The translations under genes were made by a program, and so were the position numbers. A stretch of DNA of 64,000 bases from Hyphomicrobiales bacterium (GTDB lineage: Bacteria; Pseudomonadota; Alphaproteobacteria; Rhizobiales; Rhizobiaceae), in NCBI GenBank assembly GCA_900468805.1, contig UEIF01000019.1, forward strand, positions 24,487 through 88,486. The letters run 5' to 3'. The notes beneath the pieces were generated by a model. It was not told the origin of the DNA. It searched no databases and saw nothing but the letters and a program-made list of their open reading frames with translations. This document shows, in pieces, positions 34,475-42,694 of the stretch (position 1 is its first letter; every line of letters begins with the position of its first letter).

Positions 34475-34500
34475 CAAATCTTATACATCAGCGAGATTTG
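34475..34500. promoter_or_regulatory. Candidate LysR binding site
   Basis: CAAATCT (34475-34481) and AGATTTG (34494-34500) are perfect inverted arms with a 12-base spacer, containing an ATC-N-GAT core in the LysR T-N11-A format. It lies between the LysR gene and the divergent SDR gene. Confidence 0.55.
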
Positions 34501-34564
34501 CGTCAAATTCCTCTTCGTCAGCAACGCACTGCTGAAACAAACACTCTGACGAAAGGGAATTGCC

Positions 34565-35404
34565 ATGAAAGTCTGGTTCATTACGGGTGCATCGCGTGGT
34601 TTCGGCGCGCTGATGACCAAGGACGCTCTTGCCGCCGGCGACGCTGTCGTTGCCACCGCCCGCAACCCCAAGACCATCACCGAACAGTTCGGCGATCATC
34701 CGAACCTGCTTGCCGTCGCTCTCGACGTCACCAACGAAGACCAAGCCAGGCAAGCCGCGGCTGCCGCCGTCGCCCGCTTCGGCCGCATCGATATCCTCGC
34801 CAATAATGCCGGTTACGGCCTGCTCGGCGCTGTCGAGGAAGCAACTGCCGAAGAGATCGAAAAGATCTATGCCACCAACGTCTTCGGCCTCTTAAAGGTC
34901 ACCCGCGCCGTGCTGCCCTATATGCGCCGCCAGCGCGCCGGCCATATCCTGAACTTCTCCTCGATCGGCGGTTACTACGGCTTCCCCGGCTGGGGCGTCT
35001 ATGGCTCCACGAAGTTTGCCGTCGAAGGCCTGTCGGAATCGCTGGCGACCGAAGTCGAACCGTTCGGCATCAAGGTCACGATCGTCGAACCCGGCTTCTT
35101 CCGCACGGACTTCCTGCATGACAATTCGCTGGCGGTCAGCCCGGCCTCCATTCCTGATTATGTCGGCACGCCGGCCGGCAACATGCGCGACTTCGCAGCC
35201 GACGCCAACCATGCCCAGCCGGGCGACCCGGCAAAGTTAACTGCCGGCATTATCGAGATGGTGAACTCGGCCAACCCGCCGCTGCGCATGCCTTTCGGCA
35301 GCGATACGGTTGCCAAGATCGAAGAAGAACATGCCAATGTGGAAAAGGAACTGGCCCAGTGGCGCACGCTCGCCGTCTCGACGGATTTCGGGCAGACCGC
35401 CTGA
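34565..35404 (+). CDS. SDR family oxidoreductase
   Basis: A 279-residue short-chain dehydrogenase of the retinol/17-beta-HSD-like classical group. The cofactor loop is TGASRGFG (residues 7-14), NNAGYG follows near 79, the catalytic serine is in FSSIGG, and the YxxxK pair is in YGSTKFA. GKPRNPK-like basic residues after the second strand (ATARNPK) favour NADP(H). The substrate is unknown. Expression is probably controlled by the divergent LysR regulator. AAAGGG precedes the start. A terminator lies 30 bases after the stop. Confidence 0.9.
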   Translation: MKVWFITGASRGFGALMTKDALAAGDAVVATARNPKTITEQFGDHPNLLAVALDVTNEDQARQAAAAAVARFGRIDILANNAGYGLLGAVEEATAEEIEKIYATNVFGLLKVTRAVLPYMRRQRAGHILNFSSIGGYYGFPGWGVYGSTKFAVEGLSESLATEVEPFGIKVTIVEPGFFRTDFLHDNSLAVSPASIPDYVGTPAGNMRDFAADANHAQPGDPAKLTAGIIEMVNSANPPLRMPFGSDTVAKIEEEHANVEKELAQWRTLAVSTDFGQTA

Positions 35405-35433
35405 AAAGGCCTCAGCTTTCCCGCAACAGCAAC

Positions 35434-35468
35434 AAGCGCGCCCTCCGGCGCGCTTCATTCATTTCGGC
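35434..35468 (+). terminator. Intrinsic terminator after the SDR gene
   Basis: AAGCGCGCC (35434-35442) pairs perfectly with GGCGCGCTT (35447-35455) across CTCC, followed by CATTCATTTC. Confidence 0.65.
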
Positions 35469-35561
35469 GTGAAGATCGTCGCATCGGCAAGATTTTCACT
35501 CGCGCCGGCGCAGCGATGACCTAAATCTACGGGCGTCATCACGAATGCGGAAGGGCAAGGC

Positions 35562-36566
35562 ATGACTATCAAATCCATTTGCATCTACGGAGCCGGCGCA
35601 CTCGGAGGTGCAATCGCCGTCAAGCTGGCAAGCCGGCTCGGCGATGACGTGACCGTCTCGGTCGTCGCGCGGGGTGCGCATCTCGACGCGATCCGTGAAC
35701 GCGGCCTTTCCCTTCATGAAGCAGATGCAGACAGGCCGATCAATGTACGGATCACGGCAACAAACGATCCGACAACGCTGCCGCCGCAAGACCTCATCAT
35801 CACCGGCCTCAAAGGCCATCAACTTAGTCCTGCGGCAGAAGACATGGCCACCCTGCTGAAGGAAAACACCCGCGTCGTCATGGTGCTGAACGGTATTCCC
35901 TGGTGGTATTTCCACCGGGATACGCAAAGCGGCCATGCGGAACTTCAGCTCGAAGAGCTCGATCCCGGCGGTAAGCTGTGGCACCTGATCAGGCCGGAGC
36001 GGGTGATCGGCTGCGTGGCACTGCAGGGCGCCGAGGTCGTCAATCCCGGCGAAATCCGCCTTTCCAATGTTGGTCGTTTCGTGCTCGGCGAACCGTCGGG
36101 CGAAATGTCGACCGATCTCGAAACCGTTGCCGGCCTCTTTGCCAAGGCAGGCCTCAATGTTTCAACCACGCCACGCATTCGCGACGAGATCTGGAGCAAA
36201 CTGACGGGCAATGCGGCTTTCAACCCTCTCAGCGCCCTGACGCGCGCCTTGATGACCGACATCATGGCCGACCCCTCGCTGTTCGACATGGTCGGCAAGA
36301 TCATGAAGGAAGTGCGCGCCGTTGGAAGTGCCCTTGGCGCGAAATTCAGCATCACCATCGAGGAAAGGCTCGAGCAGTCGCGCAATATCGGCCCGGTGCG
36401 CACCTCGATGCTGCAGGACCTGCTGGCCGGCAAAGCGCTGGAAATCGTGCCGCTCGTCGGCATGGTCGTGTCACTCGGACGCACTGCCAACGTGCCGACG
36501 CCCGTCTCGGAAGTCGTGCTCGCGCTGGTCACGCAGCTCGACAAGGAAAACCAGCGGGGCGGCTGA
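35562..36566 (+). CDS. 2-dehydropantoate 2-reductase family protein
   Basis: A 334-residue PanE/ApbA-like ketopantoate reductase, an NADPH enzyme of pantothenate synthesis. The N-terminal Rossmann loop is IYGAGALGG (8-16), with the NADP-contacting VVARGAHLDAI. NGIPWWYF near 110 and the catalytic lysine in EIWSKLTGNAAFNPLSALT near 212 are the family substrate residues. At 334 residues it is longer than E. coli PanE (303), and many rhizobia carry several such paralogues, so it may act on another 2-keto acid. AAGG lies just before the ATG. Confidence 0.82.
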   Translation: MTIKSICIYGAGALGGAIAVKLASRLGDDVTVSVVARGAHLDAIRERGLSLHEADADRPINVRITATNDPTTLPPQDLIITGLKGHQLSPAAEDMATLLKENTRVVMVLNGIPWWYFHRDTQSGHAELQLEELDPGGKLWHLIRPERVIGCVALQGAEVVNPGEIRLSNVGRFVLGEPSGEMSTDLETVAGLFAKAGLNVSTTPRIRDEIWSKLTGNAAFNPLSALTRALMTDIMADPSLFDMVGKIMKEVRAVGSALGAKFSITIEERLEQSRNIGPVRTSMLQDLLAGKALEIVPLVGMVVSLGRTANVPTPVSEVVLALVTQLDKENQRGG

Positions 36567-36669
36567 CATCGGCCTCTTTATGCGATTCCTATATCTTCGA
36601 TCTCCACTCCGAATGGATTTCCTATCGGAGGCGGCAGTAGCCTTTGCCACAACAGCAAAGGTTACCGCC

Positions 36670-36828
36670 ATGCGAGATGTCATGTCCTCCCGATACTTGC
36701 CGCTTCGCCCCTACCGCATCACGCGCGGAAAGCGGCAGATGCGTGAGAAGCGCACGGCCCAGGCGCTGATGATCTTCGGCATCGTGCTCGCCTGTGTCGA
36801 ACTCTATGTGATCCTCGGCTCGCTCTGA
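36670..36828 (+). CDS. 52-residue single-helix membrane protein
   Basis: The frame reads MRDVMSSRYLPLRPYRITRG, a basic segment with RQMREKRTAQ, and one membrane helix (LMIFGIVLACVELYVILGSL) at the C-terminus. AAAGG lies nine bases before the first ATG; a second ATG 12 bases later is possible. It ends nine bases before the DHDPS-family gene, so the two may be cotranscribed. The positive-inside pattern predicts a cytoplasmic N-terminus. Function unknown. Confidence 0.5.
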   Translation: MRDVMSSRYLPLRPYRITRGKRQMREKRTAQALMIFGIVLACVELYVILGSL

Positions 36829-36837
36829 GACCCCATC

Positions 36838-37758
36838 ATGAACAGCAACGGAAGACTGCGCCCGGGTGGCGCGATCACCGCGCTCGTCACGCCGTTCCGC
36901 AACGGCGAAGTCGACAGCGCAGCATTGGAAGCTCTTGTTGAATGGCAGGTGCTGAGCGGCGTCGATGGACTCGCTCTCTGCACGGCGGCGGGTGAAGGGC
37001 TGAGCCTTTCACCTCAGGAACGCCGCATGGTGCTCGACATCTGCATCCGGGCCGCGGCGGACCGTATTCCGGTGATCGCCGCGGCCGGAACCAATTGCAC
37101 CGAGACTACGATCGCGCTTATCCGGGATGCGGAAGAATGCGGTGCCCGCGCTGTGCTTATCACCGTCCCCTATTATTGCAAGCCAGGGCAGAAGGGCATT
37201 CTCCATCATTTCCAGCAAATCGCTGCGGCAAGCAATCTGCCTGTTCTGATCGAGAATGCGCCAGTTCGCACGGCGAGTGACCTGACGGCGGAAACGCTGG
37301 AGCGACTTGCCGAACTCGATGCGATTGTCGCTATCGTCGATGCGACGGGGGATATTGCCCGCTTCGCCAACCTACCGCCTGCACTGCGACGCCGCTTCCT
37401 TTTCCTGTCCGGCCATGACGGCACGGCGCTTTCCTTTCATCTGGCGGGTGGCAACGGCATCGTGTCGGCGGCCGCCAATATCCTTCCGCGGCTCGTCACC
37501 TCGCTGCAGCAGGCAGCTTATGGGAGGGATATGTCCGCAGCGTTTGCGCTCAACGACAGGCTGCATCCGCTCGTCGCGGCACTGGGTTCGGAGAGTGATC
37601 CTGCCCGAGTGAAATATGCGTTGCAGGTGCTGCGCGGCACGTCGGCCGATCTTCGTCTGCCACTCGTATCGGCCGAGGCCGAAAGCCGCGTCGCGATTAT
37701 AGCCGCGCTTTCTCCTTTTGTCGGCGGCGGCGCTCAGCGCATGGCGTTATCCCTATGA
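36838..37758 (+). CDS. DHDPS/NAL-family protein lacking the Schiff-base lysine
   Basis: A 306-residue TIM-barrel protein of the dihydrodipicolinate synthase/N-acetylneuraminate lyase family. The fold motifs align well: AGTNCTETTIALIRDAEECGA, the proton-relay tyrosines in PYYCKPGQKG (112-113) and the APVRT block. In active members the next strand reads GIKEATGD; here it is AIVDATGD with V167 in place of the catalytic lysine (codon GTC, 37336-37338). The threonine pair of the GTTGE motif is also lost (CTAAGE, 48-53). It should not form the pyruvate Schiff base, so a non-aldolase role is likely. Confidence 0.8.
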   Translation: MNSNGRLRPGGAITALVTPFRNGEVDSAALEALVEWQVLSGVDGLALCTAAGEGLSLSPQERRMVLDICIRAAADRIPVIAAAGTNCTETTIALIRDAEECGARAVLITVPYYCKPGQKGILHHFQQIAAASNLPVLIENAPVRTASDLTAETLERLAELDAIVAIVDATGDIARFANLPPALRRRFLFLSGHDGTALSFHLAGGNGIVSAAANILPRLVTSLQQAAYGRDMSAAFALNDRLHPLVAALGSESDPARVKYALQVLRGTSADLRLPLVSAEAESRVAIIAALSPFVGGGAQRMALSL

Positions 37759-37880
37759 GATTTTAATGTTTTCGCTTCCGGTGCCAAATGGAAACCCTAT
37801 CCGCCGGTATCTATCTTGATCAGCGTGACACCGCCGCGGAACTCCAACGGCGGTTGAGTTAGACTTCGAAAGGACAAACG

Positions 37881-38066
37881 ATGTCACGCCTGACCGATAC
37901 GAATGCCAAGACCGACCCGCTGCAACGTAGCGTAAGCGCCCATACAGCTGCGGTCGATCCCTCCCACCCGCTACTTGTCGGCCTTGCAGCCGTCGCATCA
38001 CGGCTCGGCGTCGTCATGGCCTTTGCCGGGCTCGTGCAGGTAAGCTCTCACCTTATCTCCCAGTGA
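37881..38066 (+). CDS. Small hypothetical protein with one hydrophobic segment
   Basis: A 61-residue frame: polar residues 1-28 (MSRLTDTNAKTDPLQRSVSA), then PLLVGLAAVASRLGVVMAFAGLVQV, a single hydrophobic stretch. AAAGGAC lies nine bases before the ATG. Its TGA overlaps a GTG that could start the next frame, suggesting coupled expression with the 87-residue gene at 38090. No known family. Confidence 0.5.
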   Translation: MSRLTDTNAKTDPLQRSVSAHTAAVDPSHPLLVGLAAVASRLGVVMAFAGLVQVSSHLISQ

Positions 38067-38089
38067 GCGCCGGATCGAGGATCACGACA

Positions 38090-38353
38090 ATGGCAAATGC
38101 ACAGCAACGCCGGCAGTTTTCGGCTCCCCTCACCACGCGTCCGGCCCGCTTCACTGTCGGCCGCGCCAAGGGCGGAGGTTGGATCGTCCAGGATCGCGAG
38201 GGGCTCGTCGGCGGCCTCTTCGTCAATGAAGCCGCAGCCCTCCATTTCGCTGCGGAAGAGTGCAACCACAATCCCGCTGATATCTGCCGCGCGGCAACGG
38301 GCACGGTGCTCGATTTTGCACCTCTTGCGCGTGGTGCCGGCAATATCCACTAA
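38090..38353 (+). CDS. Hypothetical protein
   Basis: An 87-residue soluble basic protein: MANAQQRRQFSAPLTTRPA, then ARFTVGRAKGGGWIVQDREGLVGGLFVNEAAALHFAAEECNHNPAD. The middle looks like a short beta-beta-alpha unit similar in outline to small DUF2188-like domains (GGWIVQDREG), though I cannot assign it. GAGG lies nine bases before the ATG; a GTG at 38063 would add nine residues. It is followed directly by a long hairpin at 38359-38396. Confidence 0.5.
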   Translation: MANAQQRRQFSAPLTTRPARFTVGRAKGGGWIVQDREGLVGGLFVNEAAALHFAAEECNHNPADICRAATGTVLDFAPLARGAGNIH

Positions 38354-38358
38354 ATACC

Positions 38359-38396
38359 GTGTCGTTCCTGCCATTTTGGCACAGCAGGAACGGCAC
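38359..38396 (+). other. Long hairpin between the hypothetical gene and the DUF1883 gene
   Basis: GTGTCGTTCCTGC (38359-38371) pairs with GCAGGAACGGCAC (38384-38396), 13 pairs including one G-T. It begins six bases after the preceding stop codon and is not followed by a T-tract. Confidence 0.55.
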
Positions 38397-38477
38397 CAGC
38401 CCCAAGGTTTCCAACTTTTCCTTAACTGCCGTCCTGATAGGGTCCCGCGTGCAGAGACTACATGTGCCGCGAGACCG

Positions 38478-38783
38478 ATGCCGAAACCAAACTTCCGCTT
38501 CACCCATTATGATATCAAGGAACAGCGCCCCGGAACGATTGTCGAGGTCTCGCTGAGCGCTGTGAACAATGTGCGGCTGATGACTGCCCCGAACTTCCAG
38601 CGGTTCACCGAAGTGCTCGACTTCAAATATATCGGCGGTGTCGCGCGCAAATCACCGATCAGGCTCGCCATTCCCGAAAGCGGCCACTGGCATATTGTCG
38701 TCGACATGGAAGGCCATCACGGGCTTGCAGATTCCTCGGTCAAGCTGATCAACGCGCCCGTCACGCAGTCGCGCGTTTCCTAA
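38478..38783 (+). CDS. DUF1883 family protein
   Basis: A 101-residue protein matching DUF1883: MPKPNFRFTHYDIKEQRPGTIVEVSL, NVRLMTAPNFQRF, and SGHWHIVVDMEGHHGL near the C-terminus. The function is unknown; related domains occur fused to TIR domains in some bacteria. The longer frame upstream (from 38097) overlaps the previous gene and is not protein-like. It is convergent with rarA, 18 bases away. No strong ribosome-binding site is seen, which leaves the exact start slightly uncertain. Confidence 0.75.
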   Translation: MPKPNFRFTHYDIKEQRPGTIVEVSLSAVNNVRLMTAPNFQRFTEVLDFKYIGGVARKSPIRLAIPESGHWHIVVDMEGHHGLADSSVKLINAPVTQSRVS

Positions 38784-38801
38784 TCTCAGCGCGGAACCCT
38801 A

Positions 38802-40118
38802 TCAGCGCTGATTGCGCTCCTTGCGAAGTTTCGCCCACCAATCCAGCCGCTTGCGGATCTCGCGTTCGAAACCGCGCTCGGGCGGATCGTAAAAGGTCTG
38901 GCGACCCATCTTTTCCGGAAAATAATCCTGGCCCGAGAAGGCATCCGGCTCGTCGTGGTCGTAGCGGTAGCCATCGCCATATCCTTCGCCCTTCATCAGC
39001 TTGGTCGGCGCGTTGAGGATATGCTTGGGCGGTAATAGCGAACCGTTCTGCTTGGCGGCCATCGTCGCCGCCTTGAAGGCTGTATAGACGGCATTCGATT
39101 TCGGTGCGGTCGCGAGATAGACGCAGGCTTGCGCGAACGCCAACTCGCCTTCCGGCGAACCGAGATAGTCATAGGCATCCTTGGCGGCATTGCAGATCAC
39201 TAGCGCCTGCGGATCGGCAAGGCCGATATCCTCCACCGCCATACGCACCAGCCGCCGACCGAGATAGAGCGGATCCTCACCGGCATCGAACATGCGGGCG
39301 AGATAATAGAGCGCAGCATCGGGATCGGAGCCGCGGACGGACTTGTGGAGTGCCGAGATCAGATTGTAATGACCGTCCTGTGCCTTGTCGTAGACTGGCG
39401 CCCGGCGCTGGACGATACGCGTCAGGCCCTCGGTATCGAAGGTTTCGCCCTCGCGGGCAGCACGCCAGACTTCCTCGGCAAGGGTCAGCACCGCGCGGCC
39501 GTCGCCATCGGCCATACGGATCAGGCTGGCGCGCGCATCCTCGGTCAGCGGCAGCGGTTTCTGCTCGACAGCCTCGGCGCGTTTCAGCAATTCCTCGAGG
39601 CTCTGTTCCTCATGCGACTTGAAGGTCAGCACCCGCGCGCGCGACAGAAGGGCGGCGTTGAGCTCGAAGGACGGATTTTCCGTCGTAGCGCCAACGAGGA
39701 TGACCGTGCCATCCTCCATGACCGGCAGGAAGCTGTCCTGCTGGGCTCGATTAAAACGATGGATCTCATCGACGAAAAGAAGCGTCTGGCGGCCGTCCAT
39801 GCGACGCAGGCGGGCTGTCTCGAAGACCTTTTTCAGATCGGCAACGCCAGAGAAGATCGCCGAGATCTGTTCGAATGCCAGACCCGCCTCGCCGGAAAGC
39901 AACCGCGCGACCGTCGTCTTGCCGGTGCCGGGCGGCCCCCAGAAGATCATGGAGCCGAGTGAGCCGCTTTCGATCATTCGGCGCAGAACACCATCTTCAC
40001 CGGTCAGATGTTCCTGACCGGTGACTTCGCCGAGCGTCTTCGGCCGCAAGCGATCGGCAAGCGGGCGCCGGCTGGCGACCTCTTCCGGAACACGCGGCGC
40101 GAAGAGATCATTGCTCAT
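38802..40118 (-). CDS. rarA: Replication-associated recombination protein A (AAA+ ATPase)
   Basis: A 438-residue clamp-loader-like ATPase acting at stalled replication forks, homologous to MgsA/WRNIP1. Walker A GPPGTGKTT (about 61-69), Walker B LLFVDEIHRF (about 113-122), sensor 1 VGATTENPSF and the C-terminal helical tetramerisation domain with VRGSDPDAALYYLARM and ARMAVEDIGLADPQA. The start codon overlaps the stop codon of degQ by four bases (ATGA), so the two genes form an operon with coupled translation. Confidence 0.95.
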   Translation of the reverse strand: MSNDLFAPRVPEEVASRRPLADRLRPKTLGEVTGQEHLTGEDGVLRRMIESGSLGSMIFWGPPGTGKTTVARLLSGEAGLAFEQISAIFSGVADLKKVFETARLRRMDGRQTLLFVDEIHRFNRAQQDSFLPVMEDGTVILVGATTENPSFELNAALLSRARVLTFKSHEEQSLEELLKRAEAVEQKPLPLTEDARASLIRMADGDGRAVLTLAEEVWRAAREGETFDTEGLTRIVQRRAPVYDKAQDGHYNLISALHKSVRGSDPDAALYYLARMFDAGEDPLYLGRRLVRMAVEDIGLADPQALVICNAAKDAYDYLGSPEGELAFAQACVYLATAPKSNAVYTAFKAATMAAKQNGSLLPPKHILNAPTKLMKGEGYGDGYRYDHDEPDAFSGQDYFPEKMGRQTFYDPPERGFEREIRKRLDWWAKLRKERNQR

Positions 40119-41515
40119 CGAAAGAACTGCCGGATACGCTGACCATCACGCTCGATCTCGACCCGCCACAGGCCCGGATCGGAATCGGCAATCTCCTGCA
40201 GGTCGTGGCTGGTCTTCACTTCAGCGCCATTGATGGAGACAATAATATCCTTCGGCTCGAAACCAAGCCGGGCAGCTGGAGAGTCCCCTGTCACGTCGGA
40301 GATGACGACACCCGTCGAATCCAGCGGCATGCGGAGTTCATCGGCGACGCGGGGCGACAGGTTTTCCACCACGGCACCTGTGAAGGGCGTACGTCCGCCG
40401 ATCGTGCGCTGATCGCGCGGCTGGGTTTCCGGCGCGCGGGCGAGCACAAGCGGCATCTGTTCCTCACGCCCGTTCTCGACGACGGTCAGATTGACCGACT
40501 TGCCGAGACCGGCAGTCGTCAGGCGATAGAGAAGCGCATCCGGATGCTCGACGGAGACACCATCGACGGCGGTGATGATCTCGCCCACCTTGAGGCCGGC
40601 TTTGGCTGCCGGACTATCCGGACTGAGCTTGGCGATCAGCGCGCCACGCGCCTTGTCGAGGCCGAGTGCATCGGCGACCTCAGAGGTCACCGGATCGAAG
40701 CTCGCACCGATATAGGGTCGCTCGAAGGATTTGACGCCGGCATCGGCAGAAGCGAGGAAGACCTTTACGAGATTGGCGGGAATGGCAAAGCCGATACCGT
40801 TGGAACCGCCGCCACGCGAGAAGATCGCCGTATTGATGCCGATCAGTTCGCCCTTCATGTTCATCAGCGCGCCGCCGGAATTGCCGGGATTGATCGACGC
40901 GTCCGTCTGGATGAAGAAGCCGAACTCGTTCTTGACGACTTGATTGCGGGCAAGTGCGGAAACGATGCCGCTGGTCACCGTCTGGCCGACGCCAAAGGGA
41001 TTGCCGATCGCCAGTACGAGATCACCGACTTCCACAGCATCGGAATTGCCGATCGGCAATGCCGGGAAGTCCGCCTTGCTGTCGATCTTCAGCACGGCGA
41101 GATCGACACGGTCGTCACGCAGCACGACCGTGCAGGGGAATTCCCGGCCGTCGGAGAGCGCCACCTTGATGTCGTCGGCGCCCTCGATGACGTGATTATT
41201 GGTCACCACAGTGCCGTTCGTCTCGATGATGACGCCGGACCCCAGCGAAGACTGCTTCTCGGACCGGTTCGGCATCTGCTGGCCGAAGAACTGCTCGAAG
41301 AAGGGATCGCCGGCAAAAGGCGACTGACGCCGGACGGTCTTTTCGGCATAGACGTTCACGACGGCGCCTGACGTCTGCTTGACCAGTGGCGCGAAGGAAA
41401 GCTGCATCTGCATCTGACTTTCCGGCACGGTCTTGGTCTGCGCTTCGGCGGCAGCCGGCAGCAGAAGTGTCAATGCCAGAAGGGAAACGGAGGCGCGCTT
41501 GAACAGGCCTTGCAT
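40115..41515 (-). CDS. degQ: Do-family periplasmic serine protease (DegP/DegQ type)
   Basis: A 466-residue envelope protease and chaperone. Signal peptide at 1-25 (ASVSLLALTLLLPAAAEA). Catalytic triad: histidine in TNNHVIEGAD, aspartate in DRVDLAVLKID, serine in NPGNSGGALMN. Two PDZ domains follow (ARGALIAKLSPDSPAAKAGLKVGEIITAVDG and VVISDVTGDSPAARLGFEPKDIIVSING). AAAGGATTCCC precedes the ATG. It is the first gene of a two-gene operon with rarA; this pairing is common in rhizobia. Confidence 0.92.
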   Translation of the reverse strand: MQGLFKRASVSLLALTLLLPAAAEAQTKTVPESQMQMQLSFAPLVKQTSGAVVNVYAEKTVRRQSPFAGDPFFEQFFGQQMPNRSEKQSSLGSGVIIETNGTVVTNNHVIEGADDIKVALSDGREFPCTVVLRDDRVDLAVLKIDSKADFPALPIGNSDAVEVGDLVLAIGNPFGVGQTVTSGIVSALARNQVVKNEFGFFIQTDASINPGNSGGALMNMKGELIGINTAIFSRGGGSNGIGFAIPANLVKVFLASADAGVKSFERPYIGASFDPVTSEVADALGLDKARGALIAKLSPDSPAAKAGLKVGEIITAVDGVSVEHPDALLYRLTTAGLGKSVNLTVVENGREEQMPLVLARAPETQPRDQRTIGGRTPFTGAVVENLSPRVADELRMPLDSTGVVISDVTGDSPAARLGFEPKDIIVSINGAEVKTSHDLQEIADSDPGLWRVEIERDGQRIRQFFR

Positions 41516-41803
41516 GGGAATCCTTTTGAAATGCTCTCAAGAAAATGTTGTAGCGCCCGACGCTAGAAAGGAAAGAGGGCGGAAGCATGGAAGATAAGGC
41601 ATTCCGGATCTGGGAATTTGAATCAGGAAAATCAATCATGTTGCTGATATTTAAACCCAAAAGCTGCGCAGAGTCACCGGAGAGAGACATTATTCGGCAG
41701 GCATGTATCGGGCTGGAAGGCGGGGTTTCGTCCTTGCCATAAACCGAACCTGCATCATCTTCCCTGCAGACCGAATATCGTGTCCACGAAGCAGGGAAAG
41801 ATC

Positions 41804-42154
41804 ATGAAGACAGCCATTCTATCAGCGACGCTTTGCGCCACTCTCTTATCGCTCGCGCCACACGGTGCGCAGGCGGCAAGCTTCAACTGCGATGCAAAGG
41901 AGTTGCTGCCGGATGAGAAAGCGATCTGCGAGGACCGGTCGCTCAACGACGCCGATGTTAAGATGGTGACGACCTTCGAGCTGCTGTCCGGCCTGCTGGC
42001 CATGGGCGCACGCGGTACGCTGCAGGACGAGCAGACCGCGTGGCTGAAGAAGCGGCAGGCCTGCGGTCCGGATGCCGCCTGCATTGGCGCTGCCTATCAG
42101 GAGCGGTTGAAGCAGATGGACGAAACCTACAAGAACATCAATCGTCCACTCTAA
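41804..42154 (+). CDS. LprI/DUF1311-type secreted protein
   Basis: A 116-residue exported protein: signal peptide MKTAILSATLCATLLSLAPHGAQA, then a mature part of about 92 residues with four cysteines (SFNC, AIC, QAC, AAC) likely to form two disulfides. The pattern TAWLKKRQACGPDAACIGAAYQERLKQM is that of the LprI (lysozyme inhibitor-like, DUF1311) family. Whether it inhibits lysozyme is not shown. GCAGGGAAAG precedes the ATG; an upstream in-frame start adds eight residues without a ribosome site. Confidence 0.8.
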   Translation: MKTAILSATLCATLLSLAPHGAQAASFNCDAKELLPDEKAICEDRSLNDADVKMVTTFELLSGLLAMGARGTLQDEQTAWLKKRQACGPDAACIGAAYQERLKQMDETYKNINRPL

Positions 42155-42160
42155 AGACAT

Positions 42161-42619
42161 TCAGTCCGGTGCGCTCTGACCCTGGAAATCGGCAATCATC
42201 TCGTTGATGAGACTGGCCGCCTGGCGTAGCCGTTCTTGGCCGTAAGTCGCGCCGTGTTCGTTTGCCCAGACGGCTTGGCGGCCGGAGATATCGGCAAGCG
42301 CCCTCGTCCCCGCCTCGGTCAGTTCCATCAGCTTGGCACGCTGATGGACGGGATTGGCGCGGTAGGCAATCAACCCCTCGCCTTCCAGCAGATCGGCAAT
42401 GCGCTGCACTCCCTGGCGCGCAAGGCCGAGCGCACGCGCGGCATCGGCAACCGACATGGGCGCGTGATCGGCTGCGGCAAGCACCTGCCAGCGCGCGCTC
42501 GTCTGCCCCGCGGGTTTGGCAAGCGCGTCGCCCTCAGCCTGCAAATGGGCCGAAAAGCGGAGCACCGCTATGGAAAGTGCAGCAAAGGCATCGCCATCGG
42601 GCGTACGTTTTTTTGTCAT
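42161..42619 (-). CDS. MarR family transcriptional regulator
   Basis: A 152-residue winged-helix dimer. HTH region at about 52-105 (ARWQVLAAADHAPMSVADAARALGLARQGVQRIADLLEGEGLI), wing NPVHQRAKLMELTEAG. Divergent from the GFA gene; two near-identical palindromes lie immediately upstream of its start codon, the first ending 18 bases from ATG, so it should repress itself and the GFA gene. It is convergent with the LprI-like gene, six bases away. The inducer is unknown. Confidence 0.88.
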   Translation of the reverse strand: MTKKRTPDGDAFAALSIAVLRFSAHLQAEGDALAKPAGQTSARWQVLAAADHAPMSVADAARALGLARQGVQRIADLLEGEGLIAYRANPVHQRAKLMELTEAGTRALADISGRQAVWANEHGATYGQERLRQAASLINEMIADFQGQSAPD

Positions 42620-42621
42620 CT

Positions 42622-42664
42622 TGACAACATATTGTCATACATTGATAATGACAATATGTTGTCA
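42622..42664. promoter_or_regulatory. Two MarR operators
   Basis: TGACAA-CATA-TTGTCA at 42622-42637 and TGACAA-TATG-TTGTCA at 42649-42664 are each perfect palindromes and together form a larger inverted repeat. Centres are 27 bases apart. The first abuts the MarR start region and the second lies 30 bases before the GFA start. Confidence 0.75.
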
Positions 42665-42694
42665 TACGATAATGCGATACGCAAGGAGGAGCAT

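Noticed and set aside
41587..41742. 51-codon plus-strand frame (MEDKAFRIWEFESGKS...) between degQ and the LprI-like gene
   Set aside because: It has a GAGGGCGG-like upstream sequence and a faint DUF2934-like start, but the rest does not fit and it covers the degQ promoter; kept as a possibility only.
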